Positions 1 through 7,726 of a DNA stretch of 13,413 nucleotides are shown here, piece after piece. How positions within the stretch are numbered: position 1 is the stretch's first letter; each line of letters begins with the position of its first letter. Source of the stretch: Actinobacteria bacterium ATB1 (GTDB lineage Bacteria; Actinomycetota; Acidimicrobiia; UBA2766); assembly GCA_021404985.1 (NCBI GenBank), contig QWHP01000115.1, positions 1 to 13,413 on the forward strand. The letters run 5' to 3'. The notes under the pieces are model-generated. The model was not told where the DNA came from. It ran no database searches and saw only the letters and a list, made by a program, of their open reading frames with translations. Position numbers and translations under genes: made by a program.

Positions 1-1171
1 CCAGGGAGGGCAGGACGAAGAGATCGGCATCGGGAGGCTGCGACTCCGCAAGCCGGAGTTGCTCCGGCGCCCCGCCCGTACCGTCCCCCTTTCCGGCTCC
101 CCTTGCAGGACGGCGCCCCGTGCCGGTGTGCGCGCCTCCTCCCGGCGGAACAGCAACTTCCGCCGCTGGGAATGCCGCGTCGAGTGCCTGGTCGTACAGG
201 GACGTGTCCGGCGCGTCGGGCGGGGAGGCGACGTTCTCGGACAAGGGTGCGACAACTGCCTTCTTGGCCGGTCCGGCCACGGTCGGCCCGCCGACACCGG
301 CCTCGCCCTCGCCAGCGCCGCCCTCGCCCTCGCCAGCGCCGCCCTCGACGAACGTAGCTCGGACATGGGCGATTATCGTCCCGGCTCGTGCAGCCACGCC
401 CCGCAGCGACTCCCCGGAGAAGATCAGGAGGCCGAGCAGCGTGAGGGCGACGAGAACAACCACGGCCCCGGCTGCCCCGAGGGCAGCTTCGACGGGTACC
501 GCCAAGGCTGCTCCGACATACCCACCATTGGCTGCGACCAGGTCGTATCCGGCGCCCATCGCGACCGTCCCGCCCGCGAGGTGGGTGAGACCGAGGACGG
601 CCGCAACGGCGAGGCAGGCGCCCAACACCCGCAGTCCCGGCACACGGCCCCCACGCGAGAACGCCAGCAGAACCCCGCCCGCCACCAATACGACAGGAAG
701 CCAGGAGGCACCCTTCCCTCCGACCGCGCTGGATGCAGTCTCGAGTGCGTCGCCCGCCGGGCCTGCGGCATCCGCCCAGATCGCCAAGCCGAGAACGACT
801 CCGAGAACGACGAGCCCGATGCCGACCATGTCCGCCGCGTGCCTCTCGAGGAGCTGCGTCGCAGCGTGGCTCAGCTTGTGGGGAGCGGACGACCGCGACC
901 CCGACCGAGTGGCCGTCGTGGATCTCGGCTCCGTCTTCGTCCCGGTCTTCGTCCCCGTCCCCCCGCGCCGCTCGACGCCCGAAGATCCCTTCACCGCCTG
1001 CCCCTTGGACGAGCGTGTGGACGCCCGTCCCTTTGCTGTTCCCCCTTGCGAGGTGTGCACCTTGGACGAAGATGTGGACGAACGCCCCTTCGACGTCTTC
1101 CCTCTCGAGGATCCCTTGGCTCGCGCAGGACCGGACGGGGACTTGCTGGACCGACTCGTGGCGGCGGGCAC
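1..1171 (-). CDS. ftsK: DNA translocase FtsK/SpoIIIE family, N-terminal membrane part (runs off the left edge)
   Basis: FtsK-family proteins are septum-anchored ATPases that pump chromosomal DNA during division. Only about 390 N-terminal residues are here; the ATPase motor lies beyond the left edge. I chose the GTG start at 1171-1169 because AGGAG lies 5 nt upstream and the frame is open from there to position 1. Residues 1-105 are a Ser/Lys/Arg/Gly/Thr-rich low-complexity segment. Hydrophobic segments follow at about 114-133, 154-172, 178-198 and 220-249, matching the usual four membrane helices. A Gly/Ala/Pro/Glu-rich linker with a duplicated GGAGEGE motif comes next. The last readable residues, DLFVLPSL, resemble the short conserved segment that precedes the FtsK motor. 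Position directly downstream of rnj also fits actinobacterial gene order. The motor is not visible, so the name rests on topology, linker and context. Confidence 0.82.
   Translation of the reverse strand, partial: MPAATSRSSKSPSGPARAKGSSRGKTSKGRSSTSSSKVHTSQGGTAKGRASTRSSKGQAVKGSSGVERRGGTGTKTGTKTEPRSTTATRSGSRSSAPHKLSHAATQLLERHAADMVGIGLVVLGVVLGLAIWADAAGPAGDALETASSAVGGKGASWLPVVLVAGGVLLAFSRGGRVPGLRVLGACLAVAAVLGLTHLAGGTVAMGAGYDLVAANGGYVGAALAVPVEAALGAAGAVVVLVALTLLGLLIFSGESLRGVAARAGTIIAHVRATFVEGGAGEGEGGAGEGEAGVGGPTVAGPAKKAVVAPLSENVASPPDAPDTSLYDQALDAAFPAAEVAVPPGGGAHTGTGRRPARGAGKGDGTGGAPEQLRLAESQPPDADLFVLPSL
302..343. repeat. 21-bp tandem duplication inside the ftsK linker
   Basis: Two perfect adjacent 21-bp units (302-322 and 323-343) occur in frame within ftsK. 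On the minus strand each encodes the same seven residues, giving GGAGEGE twice. The repeat sits in the disordered linker after the membrane helices, where length changes should be tolerated. Confidence 0.85.
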
Positions 1172-1323
1172 TTCGACTCCTGTGATGCAGCTTGTCGTGC
1201 GCGTACTACGGGACGTTTCAGTCCCTCGCGCTCCCGCCCGTGCCGCCCGGGGAGACGCCAGGCAACGAAGATACCACCGACCCCCCTGTGAATCCGGACA
1301 TCAGGAAGCGTGGAACCGCTCGG

Positions 1324-2994
1324 TCACACCTCGATGACCAGAGGGAACACGATCGGACGGCGTTCCGTCCTCTTGCGGGCGAAGCGGCTCAGAGCCTGTC
1401 GGACATGACGGTTCAACGTCGTGAGGTCCAGCGCGTCCTCTGCAGCGGCCTCCTCGATCGAGGACACCACGTGCTCGGCGGCCTCCTCGATGAACTTCTC
1501 CTCTTCCTCCTGACGCAGGAATCCCTGGGAGAGGATCTCGGGCCCCCGTACCACCTCGCCGGTCCGGCTGTCGACCACGACCACGCACACGAGAGTTCCG
1601 TCGTCTGCGAGCCGCCGGCGCTCTCTCAACACCCCACCGGTCACGTCACCGACACCGGCCCCGTCGACGTACACGTATCCGGCTGGCGCCTCCATGTCGG
1701 CGAAATCCACCCCTTCGTCGGAGATCTCGATGATGTCGCCGTCCTCTGCCACGAGGATGTTGTCCTCGGGAACCCCCAGTCGTGAGGCCAGCCGGCTGTG
1801 TGCGACCAGGTGCCGGTACTCGCCGTGCACCGGCACGAAGAACTCGGGGCGAACGAGGGCGAGCATGAACTCGAGCTCCGGACCGCTCGCATGCCCCGAT
1901 ACGTGGACGTCCGCGATTCCTGCATGGACGACCTCGGCACCCGCCCGGATCAGCCCGTCGATCGCCCGGTGCACGTTCATCTCGTTCCCCGGAATCGCGG
2001 TCGCCGAGATGATCACCGTGTCGGACTCCCCGACGGTGACCCACTTGTGCTCACCCGCTGCCATCAGGGAGAGCGCCGCAAGGGGTTCACCCTGGGCTCC
2101 TGTGCACACGACACAGAGCTCCTCGGGGGGAACGCTGTCGATCTCGGAGATGTCGAGGATGTCCTCGTCCTCCACGTCGAGGATCCCCTTCGCCCGGGCG
2201 AGCGTGGTGTTGGATTGCATCGACCGCCCGAGGAAGACGATTCGTCGGCCACTCTCGACGGCCGCATCACAGATCTGTTGGACGCGGTGGAGGTGGCTCG
2301 CGAAGCAGGCGCAGATGATTCTCTTGCGGTCGTGCCGGTTGAAGTGGTCGGTGAGCCACTCTCCGACGAGGGTCTCGGAGCCGGTCACGTCGCGGTGTTC
2401 TGCGTTCGTCGAGTCAGAGAGAAGCAGCCTGACTCCGTCGGCACCCAACGTCCCGAAACGGGGAAGATCGGTGAGACGCCCGTCGACGGGTGTCTGGTCG
2501 AGCTTGAAGTCGCCCGTGTGCACGATCACGCCTTGCGGGGTGTGGAACGCCAGGCCGACGGCATGCGGGGTCGAGTGCGTGACGGAGATCGTCTCGAACT
2601 CGAACGGCCCGGCTCGTACGCGGTCGCCGTCGGCGACGACGTGCAGTTCGGCGCGCTGCGCCACGCCGGCCTCGCTCAGCTTGTTCGTCAGCAGGCCAAG
2701 GGTGAGCTCGGTGCCGAAGACCGGCACCGACTCGGAGACCTCCTTGAGGAGGAATGCCATCCCACCTATGTGGTCCTCGTGACCGTGGGTCAGGACGATA
2801 CCCTCGAGGTCGGTGATTCGATCGAGGATCCAGCGCAGGTCGGGTAGTACGAGGTCGACACCGGGCATGTCCTCGGTGGGGAACATCAGCCCGCAATCCA
2901 CGACGAGCAGTCGTTCCTCGACCTCCAGGCAGAAGCAGTTCCTTCCGATCTCGCCGAGACCGCCGAGGAAGACGATCCGTACCGGCGACGTCAC
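1324..2994 (-). CDS. rnj: Ribonuclease J (metallo-beta-lactamase/beta-CASP RNase)
   Basis: RNase J is a cytoplasmic endo- and 5'-to-3' exoribonuclease for mRNA turnover and rRNA maturation. The 556-residue length is typical. The zinc motif HGHEDH is at residues 70-75, after a GGLGEIGRN N-terminus (11-19). Other family landmarks are VHTGDFKLD, SDSTNAE, the beta-CASP segment CTGAQGEP, HVSGHAS and FVPVHGEYRHL, followed by a C-terminal domain ending LVIEV. The frame stays open well upstream, but the GTG at 2994-2992 is preferred: GAGG lies 4 nt before it, the protein then begins right before the conserved core, and it overlaps the dapA stop in a GTGA junction. It is therefore probably co-transcribed and translationally coupled with dapA. 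The stop is TGA. The dapA-rnj-ftsK order is the same as in mycobacteria apart from small insertions there. Confidence 0.96.
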   Translation of the reverse strand: MTSPVRIVFLGGLGEIGRNCFCLEVEERLLVVDCGLMFPTEDMPGVDLVLPDLRWILDRITDLEGIVLTHGHEDHIGGMAFLLKEVSESVPVFGTELTLGLLTNKLSEAGVAQRAELHVVADGDRVRAGPFEFETISVTHSTPHAVGLAFHTPQGVIVHTGDFKLDQTPVDGRLTDLPRFGTLGADGVRLLLSDSTNAEHRDVTGSETLVGEWLTDHFNRHDRKRIICACFASHLHRVQQICDAAVESGRRIVFLGRSMQSNTTLARAKGILDVEDEDILDISEIDSVPPEELCVVCTGAQGEPLAALSLMAAGEHKWVTVGESDTVIISATAIPGNEMNVHRAIDGLIRAGAEVVHAGIADVHVSGHASGPELEFMLALVRPEFFVPVHGEYRHLVAHSRLASRLGVPEDNILVAEDGDIIEISDEGVDFADMEAPAGYVYVDGAGVGDVTGGVLRERRRLADDGTLVCVVVVDSRTGEVVRGPEILSQGFLRQEEEEKFIEEAAEHVVSSIEEAAAEDALDLTTLNRHVRQALSRFARKRTERRPIVFPLVIEV

Positions 2995-3878
2995 GCGACC
3001 TCGCGGTATCGAACGACGATCTCCCGAAGCCGCGCTTCGAGATTGGGCTCGACTGGCGCCAGAGGCGGTCTCGGGGGGCCGGCAGGCAGGCCCAGGATCG
3101 CGCACGCGGCCTTGACCGGGATCGGCGACGAATCCTCGAAGAGGACCTGGAAGAGCTCGAAGAGCTCGTCGTGCGTCTTGCGTGCCGATTCGACGTCGCC
3201 GTTGCGGTAGGAGCGGATCATGTCTCCGATCTGGCTGCCGGCGACGTGGGATGCAACGGAGATCACTCCTCGTGCGCCGACGCTGAGGAAGGGCAGGGTC
3301 TGGGCGTCGTCGCCGGAGTACACCTCGAATGCGTCGCCGCACGCCGCACGCACGCGGCTGACATGGACACTCGATCCCGTCGCGTCCTTCACGCCGATGA
3401 TGCGCGCATGGGAGGCGAGGCGCTCGTAGGTCGAGAGCTCGAGTGAGCACCCTGTCCGCCCTGGGATGTCGTACAGGAGGACGGGCAGGTCGGTGGAGTC
3501 GGCTATCGCCCGGAAGTGGGCTTCGAGCCCCCGTTGGGGCGGCCGGTTGTAGTAAGGGGTGACCGCGAGGATCCCGTCGACGCCGATCTCGGTCGCAGCT
3601 TCGGTCAGCGAGACGGACGCCGCCGTGTCATAGCTCGACGTGCCGGCGAGGACCTTGCCGTACCCTTCGGCTGCGTCGGCGACGGCGCGGAACGTCTCGA
3701 GCTTCTCGTCGCGCGAGAGGGTCGGGGACTCTCCCGTCGTCCCGCACGCGAGGACCGTGTCGGACCCTGATGACAGCAGGGCACGCGTGAGTGCGGCTGC
3801 GCCTTCGGGATCGAGGGACAGGTCCCCACGCATCGGTGTGATCATCGCGGTGACGACGTCGCCGAACGTGCCTTCCAT
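2991..3878 (-). CDS. dapA: 4-hydroxy-tetrahydrodipicolinate synthase
   Basis: DapA condenses pyruvate with aspartate-semialdehyde, the first committed step toward diaminopimelate and lysine, in the cytoplasm. At 295 residues it has family-typical length. Active-site features are visible: CGTTGESPTL with T47/T48, Y109/Y110 in VTPYYNRPP, Y136 in LLYDIPGRTG with R141, and the Schiff-base lysine K164 in GVKDATG. I chose the ATG at 3878 because MEGTFGDVVTAMITPM is the normal N-terminus. A longer reading from 3950 would start inside an intergenic hairpin repeat and add 24 unrelated residues. There is no convincing Shine-Dalgarno, but a TAGACT -10-like hexamer ends 7 nt before the ATG, which suggests a leaderless transcript. 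The TGA stop overlaps the rnj GTG start. Confidence 0.96.
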   Translation of the reverse strand: MEGTFGDVVTAMITPMRGDLSLDPEGAAALTRALLSSGSDTVLACGTTGESPTLSRDEKLETFRAVADAAEGYGKVLAGTSSYDTAASVSLTEAATEIGVDGILAVTPYYNRPPQRGLEAHFRAIADSTDLPVLLYDIPGRTGCSLELSTYERLASHARIIGVKDATGSSVHVSRVRAACGDAFEVYSGDDAQTLPFLSVGARGVISVASHVAGSQIGDMIRSYRNGDVESARKTHDELFELFQVLFEDSSPIPVKAACAILGLPAGPPRPPLAPVEPNLEARLREIVVRYREVA

Positions 3879-3885
3879 GTGCGGC

Positions 3886-3891
3886 AGTCTA
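3886..3891 (-). promoter_or_regulatory. Candidate -10 element for dapA-rnj (leaderless start)
   Basis: On the minus strand TAGACT fits the actinobacterial TANNNT -10 pattern. It ends 7 nt before the dapA ATG, which would put the transcription start at or next to the initiator codon. No good -35 hexamer is seen at 16-18 nt spacing. The purine stretch AGGGGGA overlaps the hexamer's 5' side and lies about 13 nt from the ATG, too far for a normal ribosome binding site. Confidence 0.4.
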
Positions 3892-3928
3892 TCCCCCTGG
3901 CCCAAGTGGTCTCCGGTCATGCCCCCCT

Positions 3929-3978
3929 CCACGTGGGCGGATCCAGACACCCATACAGTGACTCAATCCACCCACGTC
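3929..3978. repeat. 50-nt intergenic hairpin repeat, copy A
   Basis: One of three 50-nt elements in this window. The outer parts are the same in all copies: the first 21 nt, beginning CCACGTGGGCGGATCCAGAC, and the last 14, AATCCACCCACGTC. The central ~15 nt differ. The arms (offsets 3-14 and 38-49) form a 12-bp stem with one mismatch, a C-A on the plus strand that becomes a G-U wobble in minus-strand RNA. This copy lies between the third mce gene and dapA. Confidence 0.88.
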
Positions 3979-3985
3979 TGGGGAA

Positions 3986-4024
3986 GCTGCGAGCGAAGCT
4001 CGCAGCAGCCGGCCGAAGGCCGGC
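3986..4024 (-). terminator. Two tandem GC-rich hairpins, probable 3' end of the MCE operon
   Basis: Two perfect stems follow each other: 9 bp at 3986-3994/3998-4006 and 7 bp at 4008-4014/4018-4024. Both close on the same triloop, GAA on the plus strand and TTC on the minus. They begin 21 nt past the stop of the third mce gene in the minus direction and precede the dapA promoter region. There is no U-tract, so they would be U-less terminators or mRNA 3'-end stabilisers, as is common in high-GC actinomycetes. Function is inferred from structure and position. Confidence 0.5.
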
Positions 4025-4032
4025 CGGGTTCC

Positions 4033-4045
4033 AGGGCACAGCCCT
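4033..4045 (-). other. Small hairpin overlapping the stop codon of the third mce gene
   Basis: AGGGC (4033-4037) pairs with GCCCT (4041-4045) around a 3-nt loop. It touches the TGA at 4047-4045 and would be the first of three successive hairpins in the transcript end. It is short and could be chance. Confidence 0.3.
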
Positions 4046-4917
4046 CATTGATAGAAGATCGTCTCGAGGAAGTCGGCGAGCAGCTCGGCGGCGAACGGAT
4101 TCGAGTTGTGGAGTGCCTTGGCCTGGGTGAGGGCGTCCTCGCCCAGGTCCATCTTGAGTGCCGGCATGACGCTCAGAAGAGGGATCTTGTGCTGGAGGAA
4201 CGCCCGCACAATCAGCAGCCCATGATCCAACTTGTCTATGTACTCGGGCAACTTCGCGAGCTGTTCGTCGAGGAGCGCGGTATCCGCCGCTGCGACGAGC
4301 TCGTTCACGGTCTCGAGGAGGCTCTTGATCCGTTCGTTGTTTTCGGCCAGCGTCCTGCGCAGGTTGGCGAGCGTCCGGTTCACGTCGTCGATCGCCACAC
4401 CGAGCTGGCCGGCCTTGCCCTCCGTGGATGCGGTGAGGACGTCCAGGTTCTGGATGATCCGCGAGACCGACTCGACTCGGGTGTTGAGGCCCTCGACGAT
4501 GAGCTTCGTGTTCTCGGTGATGGCGTTGAGGTCGTCCCCGGATGTGTCGAGGAGGAAGCGGACCTCGTCCGCGAGCGACTTGGTCTGCTCGGCAGCGCGC
4601 ACCTCTTCGTAGAGGGCTGCGCCCTGGTACAGGAGCTGATCGAGACTGGTGTCCCTGTGGGTGTTCGTGATCGGCTTCGACCTGTCGAGTGGATCAGGTG
4701 AGGCACCGGGGTCGAGATCCAGGAAGAACTCTCCCAGGATCGACTTCAGACGAAGGACCAGGCTCGTCTCGGACGTGAGGCGGATGTCCTCGTCCTCCTG
4801 GAGCTGGACGGTGAGGACCGCGATCTTTCCGCCGCTCCCCGGCTTCACGGCTATGTCGACGACTTCTCCGACCTTCACGCCCTGCTGCAACACCGGTGAG
4901 TTGTTCACGAGCCCCAC
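4045..4917 (-). CDS. Mce/MlaD-family protein, third mce gene; membrane anchor missing, start uncertain
   Basis: Mce proteins form hexameric channels that carry lipids between membranes. The readable frame gives 290 residues from the only available start, GTG at 4917. An MCE domain occupies roughly residues 1-72 (VNNSPVLQQGVKVGEVVDI, then LRLKSILGEFFLDLDPG). A long, largely helical region with poorly conserved sequence follows and ends LETIFYQ. The coding frame clearly extends further upstream (TTGRRFTAEFDNVV, the first MCE strand) but meets tandem TGA codons at 4968-4963 with no start codon in between. No transmembrane helix or signal peptide is encoded, unlike the two preceding mce genes. 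The ATG overlapping the stop of the previous gene (4966-4964) is in another frame. Either this gene is damaged by an N-terminal deletion plus frameshift, or the assembly is wrong here, or an atypical anchorless Mce is made from the GTG. Confidence 0.75.
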   Translation of the reverse strand: MGLVNNSPVLQQGVKVGEVVDIAVKPGSGGKIAVLTVQLQEDEDIRLTSETSLVLRLKSILGEFFLDLDPGASPDPLDRSKPITNTHRDTSLDQLLYQGAALYEEVRAAEQTKSLADEVRFLLDTSGDDLNAITENTKLIVEGLNTRVESVSRIIQNLDVLTASTEGKAGQLGVAIDDVNRTLANLRRTLAENNERIKSLLETVNELVAAADTALLDEQLAKLPEYIDKLDHGLLIVRAFLQHKIPLLSVMPALKMDLGEDALTQAKALHNSNPFAAELLADFLETIFYQ

Positions 4918-4968
4918 GACGTTGTCGAATTCCGCCGTGAAGCGCCGGCCCGTGGTAACGTCTCATCA
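4918..4968 (-). other. Disrupted junction between the second and third mce genes
   Basis: Read on the minus strand, the second mce gene ends CTC-TGA at 4968. A second TGA follows at once, and then codons for about 16 residues that belong to the start of the third gene's MCE domain, all in the same frame as both genes. An ATG at 4966-4964 overlaps the first TGA (TGATG), the expected coupled start. It leads into a different frame (MRRYHGPALHG). The roughly 20-25 residue anchor that should lie here is absent. Confidence 0.7.
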
Positions 4969-5931
4969 GAGCTCCCCCCTGAGTGCCGCGAGGAGCTGGT
5001 CGATCAACGGGAGGTTGATCACACCTACGTAGACGTAGGCGCCCTTCTCGTTGTTGTAGAGACGCAGGAGCACGTTGCTCATGTGCTCGACGTCCTGGGC
5101 GATCTCGGGTAGCCGGGTGAGGGTGTAGTCGAGCTCGTTGCGGCGGCGCGAGATCGTCTCGAGCGTCTCGATCGAGAGGCCCAACCCCGCCTGCACGACT
5201 GTGATGTTGTCCTGCAAGAGCCCGTCGGCCGAACGCGCAAGTGACGCAGTCTGCGCAAGGAGCGTGTTGAGGTCGGCTCCCTTCGCTGCCATGACCTCCA
5301 CGAGCTCGTCGGTGCGGCGGCCGACTGCTGCCAGAGCATCCTGTTGCTGGGAAAGGACCGCAGCGAGTGCCTGCCCGTCCGCAAGAATCTTTTCGACGTC
5401 ACCGGCCGACTCGGCGATCACCGCCTTCTGGTCCTGCACGAGCGCTTCGATCTCGGGGTCGGTCCGCAGCCCCTGCAGCTCTGAGACGGGGGAAAGGGCG
5501 TCCGAGGGCTCGATGATGTCACCCGAGTCGTAGTACGGGAGCTGCTCGACGTCCTCGTCCAACGGCTTCTCGTCCGTACCCGGCTCGAGCATGATCGCCC
5601 GCTCACCGATGATGTTGCGAATCACGACCCGTGTCCCCGCATCCGCTTGGAGGTCCACGGCCTTCGTCAGCTTGAGATCAACATAGACGCCGTCGTCGGC
5701 GGGCTCGACTCGTGTCACGACACCGATCGCTACACCTGACGCGGCGAGCACCTCTGTCTTGTTGGCCTCGATGCCGGGGGCCGAGGGGATACGGCTCACG
5801 AACGCATCCTCGGTGGCCGTGAACAGGCCCCCGTTCGAGGCCCGGATGGAAAGCCAGGCGAAGACGAGGACGGCCCCGACCGAGTACGTGAGGACGACGA
5901 GGATCGTCACCCAGAGCTTGCGGTCCTTCAT
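4966..5931 (-). CDS. Mce/MlaD-family protein, second mce gene
   Basis: This 321-residue protein begins MKDRKLWVTILVV. A single N-terminal transmembrane helix at about residues 7-29 is followed by an MCE domain at about 38-117 (GVAIGVVTRVEP, then IRNIIGERAIMLEPG). A long helical, partly coiled-coil-like region runs to the C-terminus. The arrangement fits a membrane-anchored subunit of an Mce lipid-transfer channel. The ATG at 5931 is chosen because it forms an ATGA overlap with the preceding mce stop and starts directly before the anchor. A longer open frame to 6039 only runs back into the preceding gene. Substrate cannot be read from the sequence; in mycobacteria, Mce systems carry sterols, fatty acids or phospholipids. 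Confidence 0.88.
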   Translation of the reverse strand: MKDRKLWVTILVVLTYSVGAVLVFAWLSIRASNGGLFTATEDAFVSRIPSAPGIEANKTEVLAASGVAIGVVTRVEPADDGVYVDLKLTKAVDLQADAGTRVVIRNIIGERAIMLEPGTDEKPLDEDVEQLPYYDSGDIIEPSDALSPVSELQGLRTDPEIEALVQDQKAVIAESAGDVEKILADGQALAAVLSQQQDALAAVGRRTDELVEVMAAKGADLNTLLAQTASLARSADGLLQDNITVVQAGLGLSIETLETISRRRNELDYTLTRLPEIAQDVEHMSNVLLRLYNNEKGAYVYVGVINLPLIDQLLAALRGEL

Positions 5932-6947
5932 TCGGCCTCGAGCTCCTCTTCCGTGGGCAGCGGAGTCGGTGGCACGGGTGGCTGCGGGTTCGGGCCCGGC
6001 TGGCGCAGGTCCTTGTCGAGGATCGTCCCGAGTCCCCATATGTTCGCCGGGATGACGCGGCCCGCTCGCAGGAGCCGGAGAGCCTCAAGCGAGTTCGTGG
6101 TCGCCACGTCCAGAGCCCTGAGCGCCTCTCGAATACCGGCCTCGTGTCCCACCACGAGGTCGTGCACGAGGCGGATGGAAACCTCGGCCCGCACCCAATC
6201 GGAACGCACGTCGTCGACTGTCTCCTCGATGCGTGCCTGGATAACGCGTTTCGTGTCGATGAGCTGACCGATCTCCCCCGTGGCGTCCACGAGTGCGCTG
6301 GTCATCGACTCGATGTTGCCGAGTGTGGCGAGGAGATCGGGTTCCGCTGCGAGGAACTGGTCCGTGAAAGCACGTAGCTCGACGATCTGGTGGCTCACCT
6401 CGCTGCTGGCTTCCGGAGCGACGTCGTTTGCGGCGTCGAGCCCCTTGAAGACGGTGTCCTTCCCGAGACCCTGATAGAGCTTCGGGGAGTCCGCATCACC
6501 GGAGGTGAGGGCTGTGATGTCGGCCCCGACCTTCGTGGACGTGATTCGGTTGCCCCTCAGGGGAGCGGAGGCGTCTCCGGGGTCGAGGTTTACCATCTTC
6601 TCGCCGAGCAGGCTCTTGAGATCGAGAGCCGCGCTCGCGTCCGCCCGGAGGTCGACGTCTTCGTCGATGGTCGCCTCGACGAGGACCTTGCTCTCACCGT
6701 CGATCTCGACGATCGACACGTCGACGACCTTCCCGACCTCGATACCGTCGACTCGGACTTCCGACGAGCGAGGTACGACGTTGAGCCCCTCGGCGAAGAC
6801 CATTTCCACGGTGTCTTGCCCGAACGTGAAGAGCCCTGTGCCGGCGAAGCTCCACCAGATGAAGGCCACGAACGCCAGGACCCCGGCCAGGCCGACGAGG
6901 AAGGCAACCCTGCGGCGCGAGAAGGGGGAGAGCATCGTCGCGTTCAT
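5928..6947 (-). CDS. Mce/MlaD-family protein, first mce gene
   Basis: This is a 339-residue Mce subunit. A short basic N-terminus (SRRR at 10-13) leads into a transmembrane helix at about 14-34. An MCE domain follows at about 46-124 (VRVDGIEVGKVVDVSIV, LDLKSLLGEKMVNLDPG). A helical region comes next, and then a Pro/Glu-rich tail near the C-terminus (PNPQPPVPPTPLP). The ATG at 6947 overlaps the yrbEB stop in an ATGA junction; an ATG four codons later is an alternative. Its place right after the two permease genes is the usual position of mceA, but I do not assign letters because only three mce genes are present instead of the six of classical mycobacterial operons. Confidence 0.9.
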   Translation of the reverse strand: MNATMLSPFSRRRVAFLVGLAGVLAFVAFIWWSFAGTGLFTFGQDTVEMVFAEGLNVVPRSSEVRVDGIEVGKVVDVSIVEIDGESKVLVEATIDEDVDLRADASAALDLKSLLGEKMVNLDPGDASAPLRGNRITSTKVGADITALTSGDADSPKLYQGLGKDTVFKGLDAANDVAPEASSEVSHQIVELRAFTDQFLAAEPDLLATLGNIESMTSALVDATGEIGQLIDTKRVIQARIEETVDDVRSDWVRAEVSIRLVHDLVVGHEAGIREALRALDVATTNSLEALRLLRAGRVIPANIWGLGTILDKDLRQPGPNPQPPVPPTPLPTEEELEAE

Positions 6948-7726
6948 ATCCTCAACGTGTCACTCAGGCCCCAGAAGGCGTACGTCATGGCGAGGTTCAG
7001 GAGCATTCCCGAGACGATGGAGAGGTCGAGAGCCTTCCCGACAGCGAGGCCGACCCCGACCGGCCCGCCGCTTGCCCGATACCCGAGGCTCGTGCAGATG
7101 AGTACGGTGAGGACGGCGAGGACCGAGCCCTTGATCAGTGCGTAGGGGAAGTCGGCGGTCGCGATCGACCGCCAGAAGAACGCTCCGAAGGAACCGACGC
7201 TCATCACGTCCCGCTGTGCGAACGCAGCCGCCCAGCCACCGGCGAAGGTCGCGGCGATGCAGAAGACGATAAGAGGGACGGCTGCGATGAACGTTCCCCA
7301 CATCCGCGTCGAGAGGAGGTAGCTGTGGCTGTCGATGCCCATTACCTCGAGCGCGTCGATCTCCTCGGCGACCCTCATCGCCCCTAGCTCCGTGACGTAC
7401 CCTGCGCCGGCCGACGCTGCGATGCCGAGGAGGGACACGTTGATGGCGACTTCGCGCAACCCCAGCGCACCGACGGCGATGCCGGCGAGGCCGCGGTCCG
7501 CTCCGATCCCGCCGATCACGTCCGTCGACTGGATCACGAGGGCGAGTCCGAGGAAGAAGCACAGCCAGATCGACAGGGGTGCTGTGGAGCGAAAGACGAT
7601 GCGGGCCTGCTCGAGCGTAATCCGCCAGTACTTGAGTCCGTGACGCAGTGCCTTGAGGTCGTGCACGATCGCCCCGACGGCGGTGACCGTGGTGCTCTCT
7701 GCCCGGCGCTGCGTCGCGACGCTCAC
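6944..7726 (-). CDS. yrbEB: YrbE/MlaE-family ABC permease, second copy
   Basis: This 260-residue integral membrane permease belongs to the Mce/Mla lipid transporter core. The MlaE signature is clear at about residues 104-130: a Gly/Ala-rich helix runs into TELGAMRVAEEIDALEVMGI. Hydrophobic segments lie on both sides, about 50-70, 85-108, 145-170, 195-215 and 235-255. YrbE proteins work as a pair with an MceG/MlaF-type ATPase, which is not encoded in this window. The GTG start at 7726 forms a GTGA overlap with the upstream permease stop. The A/B naming follows gene order only. Confidence 0.92.
   Translation of the reverse strand: MSVATQRRAESTTVTAVGAIVHDLKALRHGLKYWRITLEQARIVFRSTAPLSIWLCFFLGLALVIQSTDVIGGIGADRGLAGIAVGALGLREVAINVSLLGIAASAGAGYVTELGAMRVAEEIDALEVMGIDSHSYLLSTRMWGTFIAAVPLIVFCIAATFAGGWAAAFAQRDVMSVGSFGAFFWRSIATADFPYALIKGSVLAVLTVLICTSLGYRASGGPVGVGLAVGKALDLSIVSGMLLNLAMTYAFWGLSDTLRI

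Noticed and set aside
1172..1323. Promoter or terminator between rnj and ftsK
   Set aside because: TATCTT and a 5-bp hairpin (1210-1225) were seen, but the spacing and stem are too weak to call. ftsK may simply be read from the dapA-rnj transcript.
59..1337. Long plus-strand open frames at the left end (410 and 405 codons)
   Set aside because: Composition is Arg/Pro-rich low complexity with no domain. They mirror the minus-strand ftsK frame, which has a ribosome site, membrane helices and the FtsK linker motif.
1694..2847. Plus-strand open frames of 362 and 349 codons opposite rnj
   Set aside because: They are antisense shadows of the strongly conserved rnj frame in GC-rich DNA, with no recognisable domain or ribosome site.
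2995..3450. Extended rnj start at 3450 giving 708 residues
   Set aside because: The added part overlaps dapA in another frame and has no similarity to RNase J. GTG 2994 has a ribosome site and a GTGA coupling.
3879..3950. Extended dapA start at 3950 giving 319 residues
   Set aside because: The extra residues are encoded by the hairpin repeat and promoter region. The conserved DapA N-terminus begins at 3878.
4963..4968. UGA read-through or recoding joining the second and third mce genes
   Set aside because: TGA is the ordinary stop of dapA, rnj, dapB, pepR, both yrbE genes and pnp here, and there are two TGA codons in a row with no selenocysteine or pyrrolysine context.
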